64,000 bases of DNA from Paraburkholderia tagetis (GTDB taxonomy: Bacteria; Pseudomonadota; Gammaproteobacteria; Burkholderiales; Burkholderiaceae): contig NZ_JAKLJA010000001.1 of NCBI RefSeq assembly GCF_022213065.1, forward strand, positions 496,001-560,000, given 5' to 3'. The notes below the pieces were generated by a model that saw only the letters and a list, made by a program, of their open reading frames with translations, searched no databases and had not been told where the DNA came from. The number at the start of each line of letters is the position of its first letter. The stretch's first letter is position 1. Shown in pieces: positions 1 through 8,233 of this stretch. A program made the position numbers and the translations under genes.

Positions 1-840
1 ATCGGCTTGCTCGATCCGGTGTCACGGCTGCTGGAACGGCTGCTGCCCGCACCCGGCGTTGGCGACGATTCCGACGCGCCCCGCTACCTCGACGAAGCCG
101 CGCTGGAGACGCCCTCGCAGGCGCTCGCCTGCGCGGCGCGCGAGGTGATCAGAATGAGCGAAGTCGTGGAGACGATGCTGAGCGCGAGCGTGCCGGTGCT
201 GCTCGCCAACGACCGTCGCGCAGTGAGCGAACTGGCGGACCGCGACGACACTGTGGACATGCTGCACGACGCGATCAAACGCTACGTCACGGACATCACG
301 CGCGAGCCGTTGAGCGAGGAGGACCGCCGCTGGGCCTCGGCGATCATGACGGCGGTGATCAACCTCGAGCATATCGGCGACATCATCGACAAGAATCTGC
401 TGGAAATCGCGCAGAAGAAGATCAAGATGCAGTTGAGCTTTTCGCCGGAGGGCGCAGAGGAACTGCGCATGATGCATCGCTCGGTGACCGGCAGTTTTCA
501 TCGCGCCCAGGCGCTGCTTGTTTCGGGGCGCACGCAGACTGCGGCGTTGCTTATCGCAGACAAGCAGGCGTTGCGGCGGCTTGAGCGGTCGGCGCGTGAT
601 CGGCATCTTGAACGGCTGCGCGAGGGGCTGCCGGATAGTATTGCTTCCAGTTCGCTGCATCTGGATGTGCTGCGTGATCTTGTGCGGATTCAGTCGCATA
701 TTTGTGCGCTTGCGTATCCGTTGCTTGAGCGGGAACGGGAAAAGGAGCGCGAATGCGAGGAGGTGCCGACGACGCTGGAAGGGGAGGAAGTGCAACTGCC
801 CGATGATGCGAATTATGAGGCGAATTGTCGGGGGTCGTGA
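1..840 (+). CDS. Na/Pi cotransporter family protein, C-terminal part (5' end outside the window)
   Basis: The reading frame is already open at base 1 and ends with TGA at 838-840, so only about 279 C-terminal residues are present. They form a helical PhoU-like domain, with acidic and hydrophobic stretches such as INLEHIGDIIDKNLLEIA, which in this family follows the membrane-embedded sodium/phosphate carrier. No membrane segment is visible, so the transport domain lies upstream of the window. The TTG at base 7 is not a convincing start. The last 40 residues are Glu- and Arg-rich and low in complexity. The family is inferred from the PhoU-like pattern; a free-standing PhoU-like regulator is less likely because the frame enters from outside. 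Confidence 0.75.
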   Translation: MGLLDPVSRLLERLLPAPGVGDDSDAPRYLDEAALETPSQALACAAREVIRMSEVVETMLSASVPVLLANDRRAVSELADRDDTVDMLHDAIKRYVTDITREPLSEEDRRWASAIMTAVINLEHIGDIIDKNLLEIAQKKIKMQLSFSPEGAEELRMMHRSVTGSFHRAQALLVSGRTQTAALLIADKQALRRLERSARDRHLERLREGLPDSIASSSLHLDVLRDLVRIQSHICALAYPLLEREREKERECEEVPTTLEGEEVQLPDDANYEANCRGS

Positions 841-898
841 GTGAGTTTTTGTGAATTCCGATTCATGAGTTGAGTGCTGCGGCTTTGAGCTTTTTTTT

Positions 899-1153
899 TC
901 GCGTTTCCTTGTTTTCGTGTCGGTCTGCTAGCGTTGCCCCTGTGCGGGGCGGCACCTACTTTTCTTTGCAGCCGCAAAGAAAAGTAGGCAAAAGAAAGCG
1001 GCTCAAACCGCCAGTGTGACGCCGTCCACCTCTTGCCGTTAATCGGAGCGGTTCCGGGGCATCCGTCACCTCGCACCTTCAAACTCAGTGACAAAGGAGT
1101 CATTCATCCCGCTGCTCGCTACGCGCGCAGCGGTCGGGTATGCATGGGAAACC
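899..1153 (+). repeat. Half copy of dispersed palindromic element (copy A)
   Basis: This copy starts at TCGCGTTTCCTTG and ends at GGGAAACC. It contains a small hairpin at 936-950 (GCCCC/GGGGC arms) and a perfect 15-bp stem at 955-969/974-988 with a 4-base loop. The same sequence recurs at 46736-46990 and as both arms of the longer copies at 4148-4710 and 53604-54148. It lies 3' of the cotransporter gene, so the hairpin may also terminate transcription. Confidence 0.85.
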
Positions 1154-1192
1154 AGGCGTGCTGCCTGGCCGGAATTGTGTTCTCCCGCGGAC

Positions 1193-1405
1193 TCAGGCCG
1201 CCTTTGCCTGCAACGTGAAATCGACGTGAATCGCATCGTACGGAAAAATGACACCGCCCTCTAGCAGTTGCTCCGGCGTTGTGAATGCGTATGCCATCTC
1301 GGCGGCGCCGAGATGCTTGTGATCTCCCTTGCCCCGCTCGTTGTCGTACCGCAATACGCAAACACCCCGCACGATATACGCCAAATTGTATTTGTACGGG
1401 TGCAC
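1193..1405 (-). pseudogene. Fragment of a TumE-family toxin gene
   Basis: The frame (GTG at 1405, 70 residues) contains GVCVLRYDNERGKGDHKHLG followed by a YAFTTPEQLL stretch, which matches the core of the TumE toxin family (DUF6516) as I remember it. Full-length members have about 30 more N-terminal residues and usually continue into an Asp-Phe-Trp-rich end after EQLL. Here an in-frame stop lies just before the GTG, and the C-terminus changes to an unrelated tail (GGVIFPYDAIHVDF). It therefore looks like an internal toxin fragment fused to other sequence. No antitoxin gene is adjacent, and a repeat element ends 39 bp away. A short intact protein translated from the GTG (AGGA upstream) remains possible. 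Confidence 0.5.
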
Positions 1406-1535
1406 AGTTCATCCTGTCTTTTTGTCCCGCACACCATCACCACCATGAATGCGGACTCATTCAGAAAATAAACTTCATCAATACTACCACTACCTCTAAG
1501 CTAGCCTCACTCCCTCAACAGCGGCGAGCGAAGCA

Positions 1536-2210
1536 ATGGCGGAACTCTTTCTGGTAAGGCACGGCCAGGCCTCTCTTGGCGCGAGCGATTACGACCAACT
1601 TTCTAACACTGGCGAGCAACAATGCCTCTGGCTCGGCGAGCATTTCGCGCGCGATAACATTCGGTTCGACCACATCCTGACCGGCACCTTGCGGCGCCAC
1701 GCACAGACGCTCGACGCGATCCGTCGCGCCATGCCCGGCCTGCCCGCCGAGTGCGCCATTCACAGCGGTCTGAACGAATACGATTTCCACGCGCTCTTTG
1801 CCGCCCTGCCCGACGCGCATCGCGGCCTCGCCGACGCAATGAAGCGCGGTTCGCGCGAGTTCTTCAAGGCCTTGCGGCAGGTGCTGCATTTGTGGACTGA
1901 AGGCGCGCTCGACGAGCGCGCGCCTGAAACGTGGCGCGCATTCCAGCAGCGTGTGGCCGACGCCCGGGCCGCCATCCAGCAAAGCGGCGCGCAGCGCGTG
2001 CTGGTGGTCACGTCCGGCGGCGTGATCGGCGCACTCGTTCAACAACTCCTGCAAGCCCCCGCTGCCGCGGCCATCGCGCTGAACATGCAGATCCGCAACA
2101 GCAGCGTGACGCATTGCTACTTCAATCGCGAGGCGCTGCAACTGTCGAGTTTCAACGGCATTGCCCATCTCGACGATCCGCAACGCCATTCGTTTCAGAC
2201 CTACGGCTAA
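1536..2210 (+). CDS. Histidine phosphatase family protein
   Basis: This 224-residue protein begins MAELFLVRHGQA, carrying the RHG motif whose histidine becomes phosphorylated in the phosphoglycerate-mutase/histidine-phosphatase superfamily. A second conserved region, VLVVTSGGVIGAL near residue 155, sits where the family usually has its second catalytic histidine; here the motif reads SGG, so that histidine is not obvious. The substrate cannot be deduced. The stop at 2208-2210 is followed after one base by the ATG of the phosphotransferase gene, so the two are probably translated from one message, with the SDR and acyl-CoA dehydrogenase genes further downstream. Confidence 0.88.
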   Translation: MAELFLVRHGQASLGASDYDQLSNTGEQQCLWLGEHFARDNIRFDHILTGTLRRHAQTLDAIRRAMPGLPAECAIHSGLNEYDFHALFAALPDAHRGLADAMKRGSREFFKALRQVLHLWTEGALDERAPETWRAFQQRVADARAAIQQSGAQRVLVVTSGGVIGALVQQLLQAPAAAAIALNMQIRNSSVTHCYFNREALQLSSFNGIAHLDDPQRHSFQTYG

Positions 2211-2211
2211 T

Positions 2212-3240
2212 ATGACCCGCGAATCCACCAGCCCGTCACTCGATCTCGACCGCCTCACGCCCTACCTGGAACAGCATCTAGAAGGCTTTCGCGGCCCCGT
2301 GCGCGCGACGAAATTCCCGGGCGGCCAGTCCAACCCCACCTGGCTGATCGAAGCGCCGAGCGGCCGCTACGTGCTGCGCCGCCAGCCGCCGGGACAACTG
2401 CTCAAATCGGCGCACGCCGTCGACCGCGAGTTTCGCGTGCTGCGCGCGCTCGCGCAGACGCCGGTTCCCGTGGCGCGTGTCTGGCACCTTTGCGAAGACC
2501 GCGACATCATCGGCAGCCTGTTCTATCTGATGAGCTACGAGGAAGGGCGCATCTTCTGGAACCCCGCTTTGCCTGAACTCGATCGCGAGGCACGGCGCGA
2601 CTATTACGCGGCGATCATCGCAACGCTCGCGGCGCTGCACGAGGTCGATCCCGAACGCGTCGGGCTTGGCGACTATGGCCGTCCTGGCAATTATTTCCAG
2701 CGCCAGATCGAGCTCTGGACCAAGCAGTACCGCGCGGCCGAAACGGAGCACATCGCGCCGATGGAAGCGCTGATCGAGTGGCTACCCGAACACTGTCCCA
2801 CCGACACGCAGCGCCCGACACTCGTGCATGGCGACTTCCGCATCGACAACCTGATCTTCGCCCCCGACGCCCCGCGCGTGCGCGCGATACTCGACTGGGA
2901 GCTCTCGACGCTCGGCAATCCTCTCGCGGATCTCGCGTACTTCTGCATGTGCCTGCGACTGCCGTCGAACGGGCATATCACGGGGCTGCGCGGCCAGGAC
3001 CGTACCGCGCTGGGCATTCCCGAAGAAGAAGACATGATTGCTCAGTATTGCGAACTGCGTGGCCTGCCCGGCATCGCCAACTGGAACTTCTATCTGGCGT
3101 TCAGCTTTTTTCGCCTCGCCTCGATTGCCCAAGGCGTGAAAGCCCGTGCGCTGCAAGGCAATGCCTCAAACGCGAATGCGCATGACGTGGGCAGCATGGT
3201 CGAGCCGCTCGCGAGTCTCGCAGCGGAGCTGATTGCGTGA
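2212..3240 (+). CDS. Phosphotransferase family protein (APH/ACAD10-11 kinase-like)
   Basis: The protein has 342 residues from the ATG at 2212, one base after the previous stop; the frame is open further upstream but that part overlaps the phosphatase gene. It shows the aminoglycoside-phosphotransferase fold: a nucleotide-binding region with KFPGGQSNPTWLI and VLRRQPPG, the catalytic loop VHGDFRIDNLIF and the metal-binding ILDWELSTLGNP. Such proteins are homologous to the kinase domain of ACAD10/11, which acts on 4-hydroxyacyl-CoAs. Its place beside an acyl-CoA dehydrogenase and an SDR supports a role in degrading an unusual fatty acid or hydroxy acid. The exact substrate is inference. Confidence 0.9.
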   Translation: MTRESTSPSLDLDRLTPYLEQHLEGFRGPVRATKFPGGQSNPTWLIEAPSGRYVLRRQPPGQLLKSAHAVDREFRVLRALAQTPVPVARVWHLCEDRDIIGSLFYLMSYEEGRIFWNPALPELDREARRDYYAAIIATLAALHEVDPERVGLGDYGRPGNYFQRQIELWTKQYRAAETEHIAPMEALIEWLPEHCPTDTQRPTLVHGDFRIDNLIFAPDAPRVRAILDWELSTLGNPLADLAYFCMCLRLPSNGHITGLRGQDRTALGIPEEEDMIAQYCELRGLPGIANWNFYLAFSFFRLASIAQGVKARALQGNASNANAHDVGSMVEPLASLAAELIA

Positions 3241-3337
3241 GGTGCATGAGGTGCATGAGGCACCACGCGCGTGCCCCGATACACAATACACACCGCGACA
3301 TACACCGCGATAACCACCCCGAATCAAGGAGACGAGA

Positions 3338-4102
3338 TTGACCACGAACCTGTTTGACCTCTCGGGCCGAATCGCCCTCGTGACCGGCGCAAGCCGTGGC
3401 ATCGGCGAAGCCATCGCCAGACTGCTGGCCGAGCAAGGCGCCCATGTGATCGTGTCGAGCCGCAAGCTCGAAGATTGCGAGGCCGTTGCCGCCGAGATTC
3501 GCGCGAACGGCGGCAGCGCCGAAGCCCTGGCCTGCCACGTCGGCCGCATGGAAGACATCTCGGCCACATTCGAACATATTCGCGAACGGCACGGACGTCT
3601 CGACATACTCGTCAACAATGCCGCCGCTAATCCGTATTTCGGGCATATCCTCGATACGGATCTCGCCGCCTATAACAAGACCGTTGAAGTGAACGTGCGC
3701 GGCTATTTCTTCATGTCGGTCGAAGCGGGCAAGCTGATGAAGGCACAGGGCCGCGGCGCCATCGTGAATACCGCATCGGTCAACGCGCTGCAACCCGGCG
3801 ACCAGCAAGGCATCTACTCGATCACGAAAGCGGCCGTCGTCAACATGACGCGTGCGTTCGCGAAAGAGTGCGGCCCGCTCGGCATTCGCGTGAATGCGCT
3901 GCTGCCCGGCCTCACCAAGACGAAGTTCGCGGGCGCGCTGTTCGAGAACAAGGATATTTACGACGGCTGGATGAGCAAGATTCCGCTGCGCCGCCATGGC
4001 GAGCCGCAGGAAATGGCCGGCACCGTGCTTTATCTCGTGTCCGATGCGGCTAGCTATACCAATGGGGAGTGCATTGTTGTTGATGGTGGGTTGACTATCT
4101 AG
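3338..4102 (+). CDS. SDR family NAD(P)-dependent oxidoreductase
   Basis: This is a 254-residue short-chain dehydrogenase of classical length. It has the cofactor motif VTGASRGIGEAIA, the structural NNAA motif, and the catalytic YSITKAA (Tyr-x-x-x-Lys) preceded by a serine in NTASVN. The C-terminal region ends in ECIVVDGGLTI, typical of the family. The start is TTG at 3338, chosen because AAGGAGA lies at 3327-3333. It probably oxidises or reduces a hydroxyacyl intermediate together with the neighbouring phosphotransferase and acyl-CoA dehydrogenase. The substrate is not visible in the sequence. Confidence 0.92.
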   Translation: MTTNLFDLSGRIALVTGASRGIGEAIARLLAEQGAHVIVSSRKLEDCEAVAAEIRANGGSAEALACHVGRMEDISATFEHIRERHGRLDILVNNAAANPYFGHILDTDLAAYNKTVEVNVRGYFFMSVEAGKLMKAQGRGAIVNTASVNALQPGDQQGIYSITKAAVVNMTRAFAKECGPLGIRVNALLPGLTKTKFAGALFENKDIYDGWMSKIPLRRHGEPQEMAGTVLYLVSDAASYTNGECIVVDGGLTI

Positions 4103-4147
4103 GAGACTTTCGTGGTTCCTGGTGTTTTCTTGTTTTTCGCGCGTTTT

Positions 4148-4710
4148 TCGCGTTTCCTTGTTTTCGTGTCGGTCTATTAGCGTTGCCCCTGTGCGGGGCG
4201 GCACCTACTTTTCTTTGCAGCGGCAAAGAAAAGTAGGCAAAAGAAAGCCGCTCAAACCGCTAGTGTGACGCAGTACACCTCTTGCCGTTAATCGGAGCGG
4301 TTCCGGAGCGTCTGTCATCACGCGCCGTAAAACGGAGTGACTAAGGACTCATTCCTCCGGCGGCGCTGCGCGCGCCGTGGGGCATAATCCACAACCAGAG
4401 GAATGCATACGAATCGATGCAGTGCATGCGCAGTCGAATGCTTGGCAGTACGTGTGGTTTCCCGTGCAGACCCGGCCGCTGCGCGCGTAGCGAGCAGCGG
4501 GATGAATGACTCCTTTGTCACTAACGTTGAATGTGCGATGTGACGGATGCCCCGGAACCACTTCGATTCACGGCAAGAGGTGGACGGCGTCACACTAGCG
4601 GTGTGAGCCGCTTTCTTTTGCCTACTTTTCTTTGCGGCTGCAAAGAAAAGTAGGTGCCGCCCCGCACAGGGGCAACGCTAATAGACCACCGCGAACACAA
4701 GGAAACGCGA
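4148..4710. repeat. Full-length dispersed element with inverted arms (copy B)
   Basis: The element begins TCGCGTTTCCTTG and ends with its reverse complement. Each arm carries the same small GCCCC/GGGGC hairpin and the long CTACTTTTCTTTGC hairpin. The arms (about 250 bp each) flank a short divergent centre near 4385-4455. Copy D at 53604-54148 is the same element in the opposite orientation. It separates the SDR gene from the acyl-CoA dehydrogenase gene. It encodes no transposase and contains only short overlapping frames. Confidence 0.88.
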
Positions 4711-4797
4711 AAAGCCCGCGAAAAACCCGCGAAAAACAAGGAAACGCGACACCCCGACAACCCATCCCCGAACAGAAACCAACCAGAGTAACCCATC

Positions 4798-6048
4798 ATG
4801 AATTTCGCTTATAGCCCCAAAATCGACGACCTGATCCGCCGCGTGCGCAGCTTCATGGACGAGCATATCGTGCCGCGCCAGCGCCAATGGCACGAAGAAG
4901 TGCACGCGGGACACTATCCCGTCTCGTTCATGGAAGACCTCAAAACCCTCGCCAAAGCCGAAGGCCTGTGGAATCTCTTCCTGCCGCATTTGAAGGACGA
5001 CGAGCCCGGCACCCGCCTCACCAATCTCGAGTACGCGCCGCTCGCGGAAATCATGGGGCGCGTTTCGTGGGCGCCCGAGGTCTTCAACTGCAACGCGCCC
5101 GATACCGGCAATATGGAACTGCTGCACATGTTCGCAACGCCGGCGCAGCGCAAACAGTGGCTCGAGCCGCTGCTCGAAGGCAAGATTCGTTCGGCATTCG
5201 CCATGACGGAGCCGGACGTGCCCTCCTCCGACGCGACCAACATCACGACGTCGATTCGCCGCGACGGCGACGACTACGTGATCAATGGCCGCAAATGGTT
5301 CATCACGAACGCGGCGCATCCGAACTGCAAGATCTATATCGTGATGGGCAAGACCGATCCCGATGCAGAAAGTCACCGCCAGCAAAGCATGATTCTCGTG
5401 CCGGCGAATACGCCGGGCGTGAAGCTCGTGCGCAATATCACGGTCATGAACCATGTCTCGCCCGAAGGTCACTGCGAGATCACGTTCACCAATGTGCGCG
5501 TGAGCGCATCGAATCTGCTCGGCGAGGAAGGCAGCGGTTTCGCGCTCGCGCAGGCGCGCCTTGGGCCGGGTCGTATTCACCACTGCATGCGCTCGATCGG
5601 CGCGGCGGAACTCGCGCTCGAACTGATGATCGAGCGCGCGCAGGAGCGCAAAACCTTCGGCAAGTATCTGCATCAGCACGGCACGGTGGGCGAATGGATC
5701 GCGAAGTCGCGCATCGAAATCGATCAGGCCCGGCTGCTCGTGCTCAAGGCCGCGTGGCTCATCGACGAAGTCGGCGCTAAAGCGGCGCGCAAGGAAATCT
5801 CGATGATCAAGGCGCTGGTGCCGCAGCTTCATACGACGGTCTGCGACCGCGCGATGCAGGTATTCGGCGCGATGGGCGTGAGCCCCGATACGCCGCTCGC
5901 CGATCACTGGACATGGGGACGCGCGCTGCGTTACGCGGACGGTCCGGACGAAGTTCACCTCCAGGCCATTGCGAAGATGGAACTCGCGAGCGGCAAGGAG
6001 CGGTTTGGCGCCATGGCCGCTTACCTGAACGCGCCGCTGCGCGACTGA
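4798..6048 (+). CDS. Acyl-CoA dehydrogenase family protein
   Basis: This 416-residue protein has the full acyl-CoA dehydrogenase fold. The N-terminal helical part is followed by the FAD-contacting AFAMTEPDVPSSDATNI segment and the middle strand GRKWFITNA. The C-terminal part has QVFGAMGVSPDTPLA and RYADGPDEVHLQAIA, where family members bind the flavin and substrate. Length and motifs are those of the larger ACAD10/11-type dehydrogenases, which agrees with the phosphotransferase upstream. It should oxidise an acyl-CoA to the 2-enoyl-CoA, passing electrons to an electron-transfer flavoprotein. A repeat element lies directly upstream, so it may have its own promoter. Confidence 0.93.
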   Translation: MNFAYSPKIDDLIRRVRSFMDEHIVPRQRQWHEEVHAGHYPVSFMEDLKTLAKAEGLWNLFLPHLKDDEPGTRLTNLEYAPLAEIMGRVSWAPEVFNCNAPDTGNMELLHMFATPAQRKQWLEPLLEGKIRSAFAMTEPDVPSSDATNITTSIRRDGDDYVINGRKWFITNAAHPNCKIYIVMGKTDPDAESHRQQSMILVPANTPGVKLVRNITVMNHVSPEGHCEITFTNVRVSASNLLGEEGSGFALAQARLGPGRIHHCMRSIGAAELALELMIERAQERKTFGKYLHQHGTVGEWIAKSRIEIDQARLLVLKAAWLIDEVGAKAARKEISMIKALVPQLHTTVCDRAMQVFGAMGVSPDTPLADHWTWGRALRYADGPDEVHLQAIAKMELASGKERFGAMAAYLNAPLRD

Positions 6049-6142
6049 TCCCTCGCGTAGCGCAACTGCAGTGAAGCAAAGCAAACTGAACGCATCGTCA
6101 CGGCGCCGCTCGTTTATGATGACGGCAAACGGAGACTGTGCG

Positions 6143-7090
6143 ATGCGTTCACCCAGGCTGGATCTGAATCTATTCGTCGTATTCGAATCGATCTACGAAA
6201 AGCGCAATCTGACTCGCGCAGCCGAGGCGCTCTCCATTACGCAGCCCGCGGTCAGCAATGCGCTCGCGCGCATGCGCAAGGCGTTCGACGATCCGCTTTT
6301 TGTGAGCACGTCCACGGGCATGGTGCCCACGCCGCTCACCGAAAATATCATCGGCCGCGTGCGCGAAGCGCTGCAGTTGCTCGAAGCAAGCGCGACCGAA
6401 GGCGATGTGTTCGTGCCCGCCACGTCGGAGCGAACCTTTCGCCTGAGCATGCCCGATTTGACCGAGGCGATGCTGCTGCCCGCGCTGGGCGAAGTGCTCC
6501 AGCAACAGGCGCCCGGTATGAGCATCGAATGCTATTTCACGCCGCGCAGCGACATGTCCACGGCGCTGGCGACGGGCAAGATCGACTTTGCAATCGATGT
6601 GCCGCTCGTCGACGATCCGCAACTGCGTCAGGCGCCGCTCGGCAACGACCACTATGCGTGCATGCTGCGTCACGATCATCCGTTCGCGGGCGACACGCTG
6701 GCCATGGACGATTACCTCGCGCTCGGCCATATTCAGGTGTCGAGCCGCCGCCAGGGAAGCGGTTTCGTGGATGCGGAGTTGAAGAAGCTCGGCAAGCAGC
6801 GGCGCATCCAGATGCGCGTGCAGCACTACATGGTCGCGCCGCTCGTGGCGCTGCGCACCGATCTCGCGCTCACCGCGCCCATCCAGCTTCTGCAACGCCA
6901 TGACGCGCGCATCTTCGAGTTGCCGTTCCGGCTCCCGAATCTGGAATGGCATCTGTACTGGCATCGCAGCAGCGAGCAGGACCAGGCGGGCCTGTGGCTG
7001 CGAGAAAAGATTCTCGAGCTGATGAGCGGCAAAGCCCGCGCACCGAAGCAACAAAAACCGAAGCGCCGCAGCGCTCAAGCCGCTTCATAA
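6143..7090 (+). CDS. LysR family transcriptional regulator
   Basis: The ATG at 6143 is preceded by GGAG at 6131 and gives 315 residues; an upstream GTG at 6071 would add a poorly conserved tail. The N-terminal winged helix reads LDLNLFVVFESIYEKRNLTR, followed by AEALSITQPAVSNALARMR as the recognition part. The remaining part is the periplasmic-binding-protein-like effector domain. The C-terminus is rich in Lys, Arg and Gln. It probably controls the acyl-CoA dehydrogenase cluster just upstream, although it is transcribed in the same direction instead of divergently. The inducer is unknown. Confidence 0.92.
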   Translation: MRSPRLDLNLFVVFESIYEKRNLTRAAEALSITQPAVSNALARMRKAFDDPLFVSTSTGMVPTPLTENIIGRVREALQLLEASATEGDVFVPATSERTFRLSMPDLTEAMLLPALGEVLQQQAPGMSIECYFTPRSDMSTALATGKIDFAIDVPLVDDPQLRQAPLGNDHYACMLRHDHPFAGDTLAMDDYLALGHIQVSSRRQGSGFVDAELKKLGKQRRIQMRVQHYMVAPLVALRTDLALTAPIQLLQRHDARIFELPFRLPNLEWHLYWHRSSEQDQAGLWLREKILELMSGKARAPKQQKPKRRSAQAAS

Positions 7091-7168
7091 CGTGTGGACG
7101 CCCGCCGACCGCCGACCGCCGTTCAACGATGGCGCTCCGCTGCGCGCGATACGTGTGCTCATGCCTGC

Positions 7169-8212
7169 TCATGCCTGCGAAGGCGTCACCGCGCCCGGCC
7201 ACGGCAAGGCGCTGGCGCGCGTGCCCGCCTTGCGCCCGACGATTTCGTAAATCGACACGGCGTCGTGCTCGAACGCCATAGCCCAGTCGCGCAGATAGCT
7301 GCACCAGGTCTGGAAGCCGCGCTCATCCACGAGTTGCCGCAGCGCGGCCTCCTTGGTCCAGAGATTCGCTTCCCACAAACGCAGCGTCCTCACGCAATGG
7401 CGGCGCAGGTTCTGGATGCACGACACTTCCAGCCCGCCCTCGCGCATGGCGCTCAGCGCGTAGCCCAGGTCGGGCAATTCGTCGTCGGGGAATACGTACC
7501 GGCTCGGGAATGCGCCGCCCTCGCGTGAATAGCGTTCGTCCACGCCGCCGGGCCCGTTCGAGACGATCCCATGGCTCACGACCACGCCGTCCGGTGCGAG
7601 ATGCGCCTGCAACGCTTCCACGTACTCCTGAAGATTACTGTGACCATCGCCGCCGAACATGCCGAGGCTCGTGATGCGATCGAAACTGCCCTCGACGTCG
7701 GACCACGCTTCCAGGCGGATCTCCACGCGGTCTTCCAGGCCCGCCGCCTTGACGCACTCGGTGGCCCAGTCGAACTGGTTCTCCGAACGCGTGATGCCCA
7801 CGCAATGCGCGCCGAACTTCTCGGCGGCGCGAATCACGAGCGCACCCCAGCCGCAGTCGACGTCGAGCAGGCGGTGGCCAGCTTGCAGCCGGATTTGCGT
7901 AAGGACGTGGTCGATCTTGTTGAGTTGCGCGGTGGCGAGATCCTCGTCGCCGTTTTCGAACCACGCGCACGAGTAGACCATCCTCGGGTCCAGCCACATC
8001 GCGTAGTACTCGTTGGGCGCATCACGCAGGTAGCGGTCGCGCTCGGAGAGCACGTTCGACGCCATCGACTTCAGAAACGAAGCAAGCTTGTGGCGGCCGG
8101 GTTTCTCTTTATCGTCTGGCGGTGCCTCTCGCGCCTGGCCTGGCGCGGCCTCGTTCTTCCGGCCACGCGCATCGCTGAACCAATGGTGCTTGACTTTTCC
8201 GTCATGAGGCAT
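7169..8212 (-). CDS. SAM-dependent methyltransferase of the cyclopropane-fatty-acid synthase family
   Basis: The 347-residue protein carries the family signature YAMWLDPRMVYSCAWF (residues 70-85) and the SAM-binding LLDVDCGWGALV at about 115-126. The second glycine of the usual DIGCGWG motif is Asp here, which is unusual. CFA synthases add a methylene group from SAM across the double bond of membrane phospholipid acyl chains. This homologue is somewhat shorter than CfaA, and its first 45 residues are basic and low in complexity. The start is ATG at 8212 with GGAG upstream. It lies 21 bp after the ClC channel gene and is probably co-transcribed. Confidence 0.85.
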   Translation of the reverse strand: MPHDGKVKHHWFSDARGRKNEAAPGQAREAPPDDKEKPGRHKLASFLKSMASNVLSERDRYLRDAPNEYYAMWLDPRMVYSCAWFENGDEDLATAQLNKIDHVLTQIRLQAGHRLLDVDCGWGALVIRAAEKFGAHCVGITRSENQFDWATECVKAAGLEDRVEIRLEAWSDVEGSFDRITSLGMFGGDGHSNLQEYVEALQAHLAPDGVVVSHGIVSNGPGGVDERYSREGGAFPSRYVFPDDELPDLGYALSAMREGGLEVSCIQNLRRHCVRTLRLWEANLWTKEAALRQLVDERGFQTWCSYLRDWAMAFEHDAVSIYEIVGRKAGTRASALPWPGAVTPSQA

Positions 8213-8233
8213 CCGTGTCTCCGTTGGTCATGT

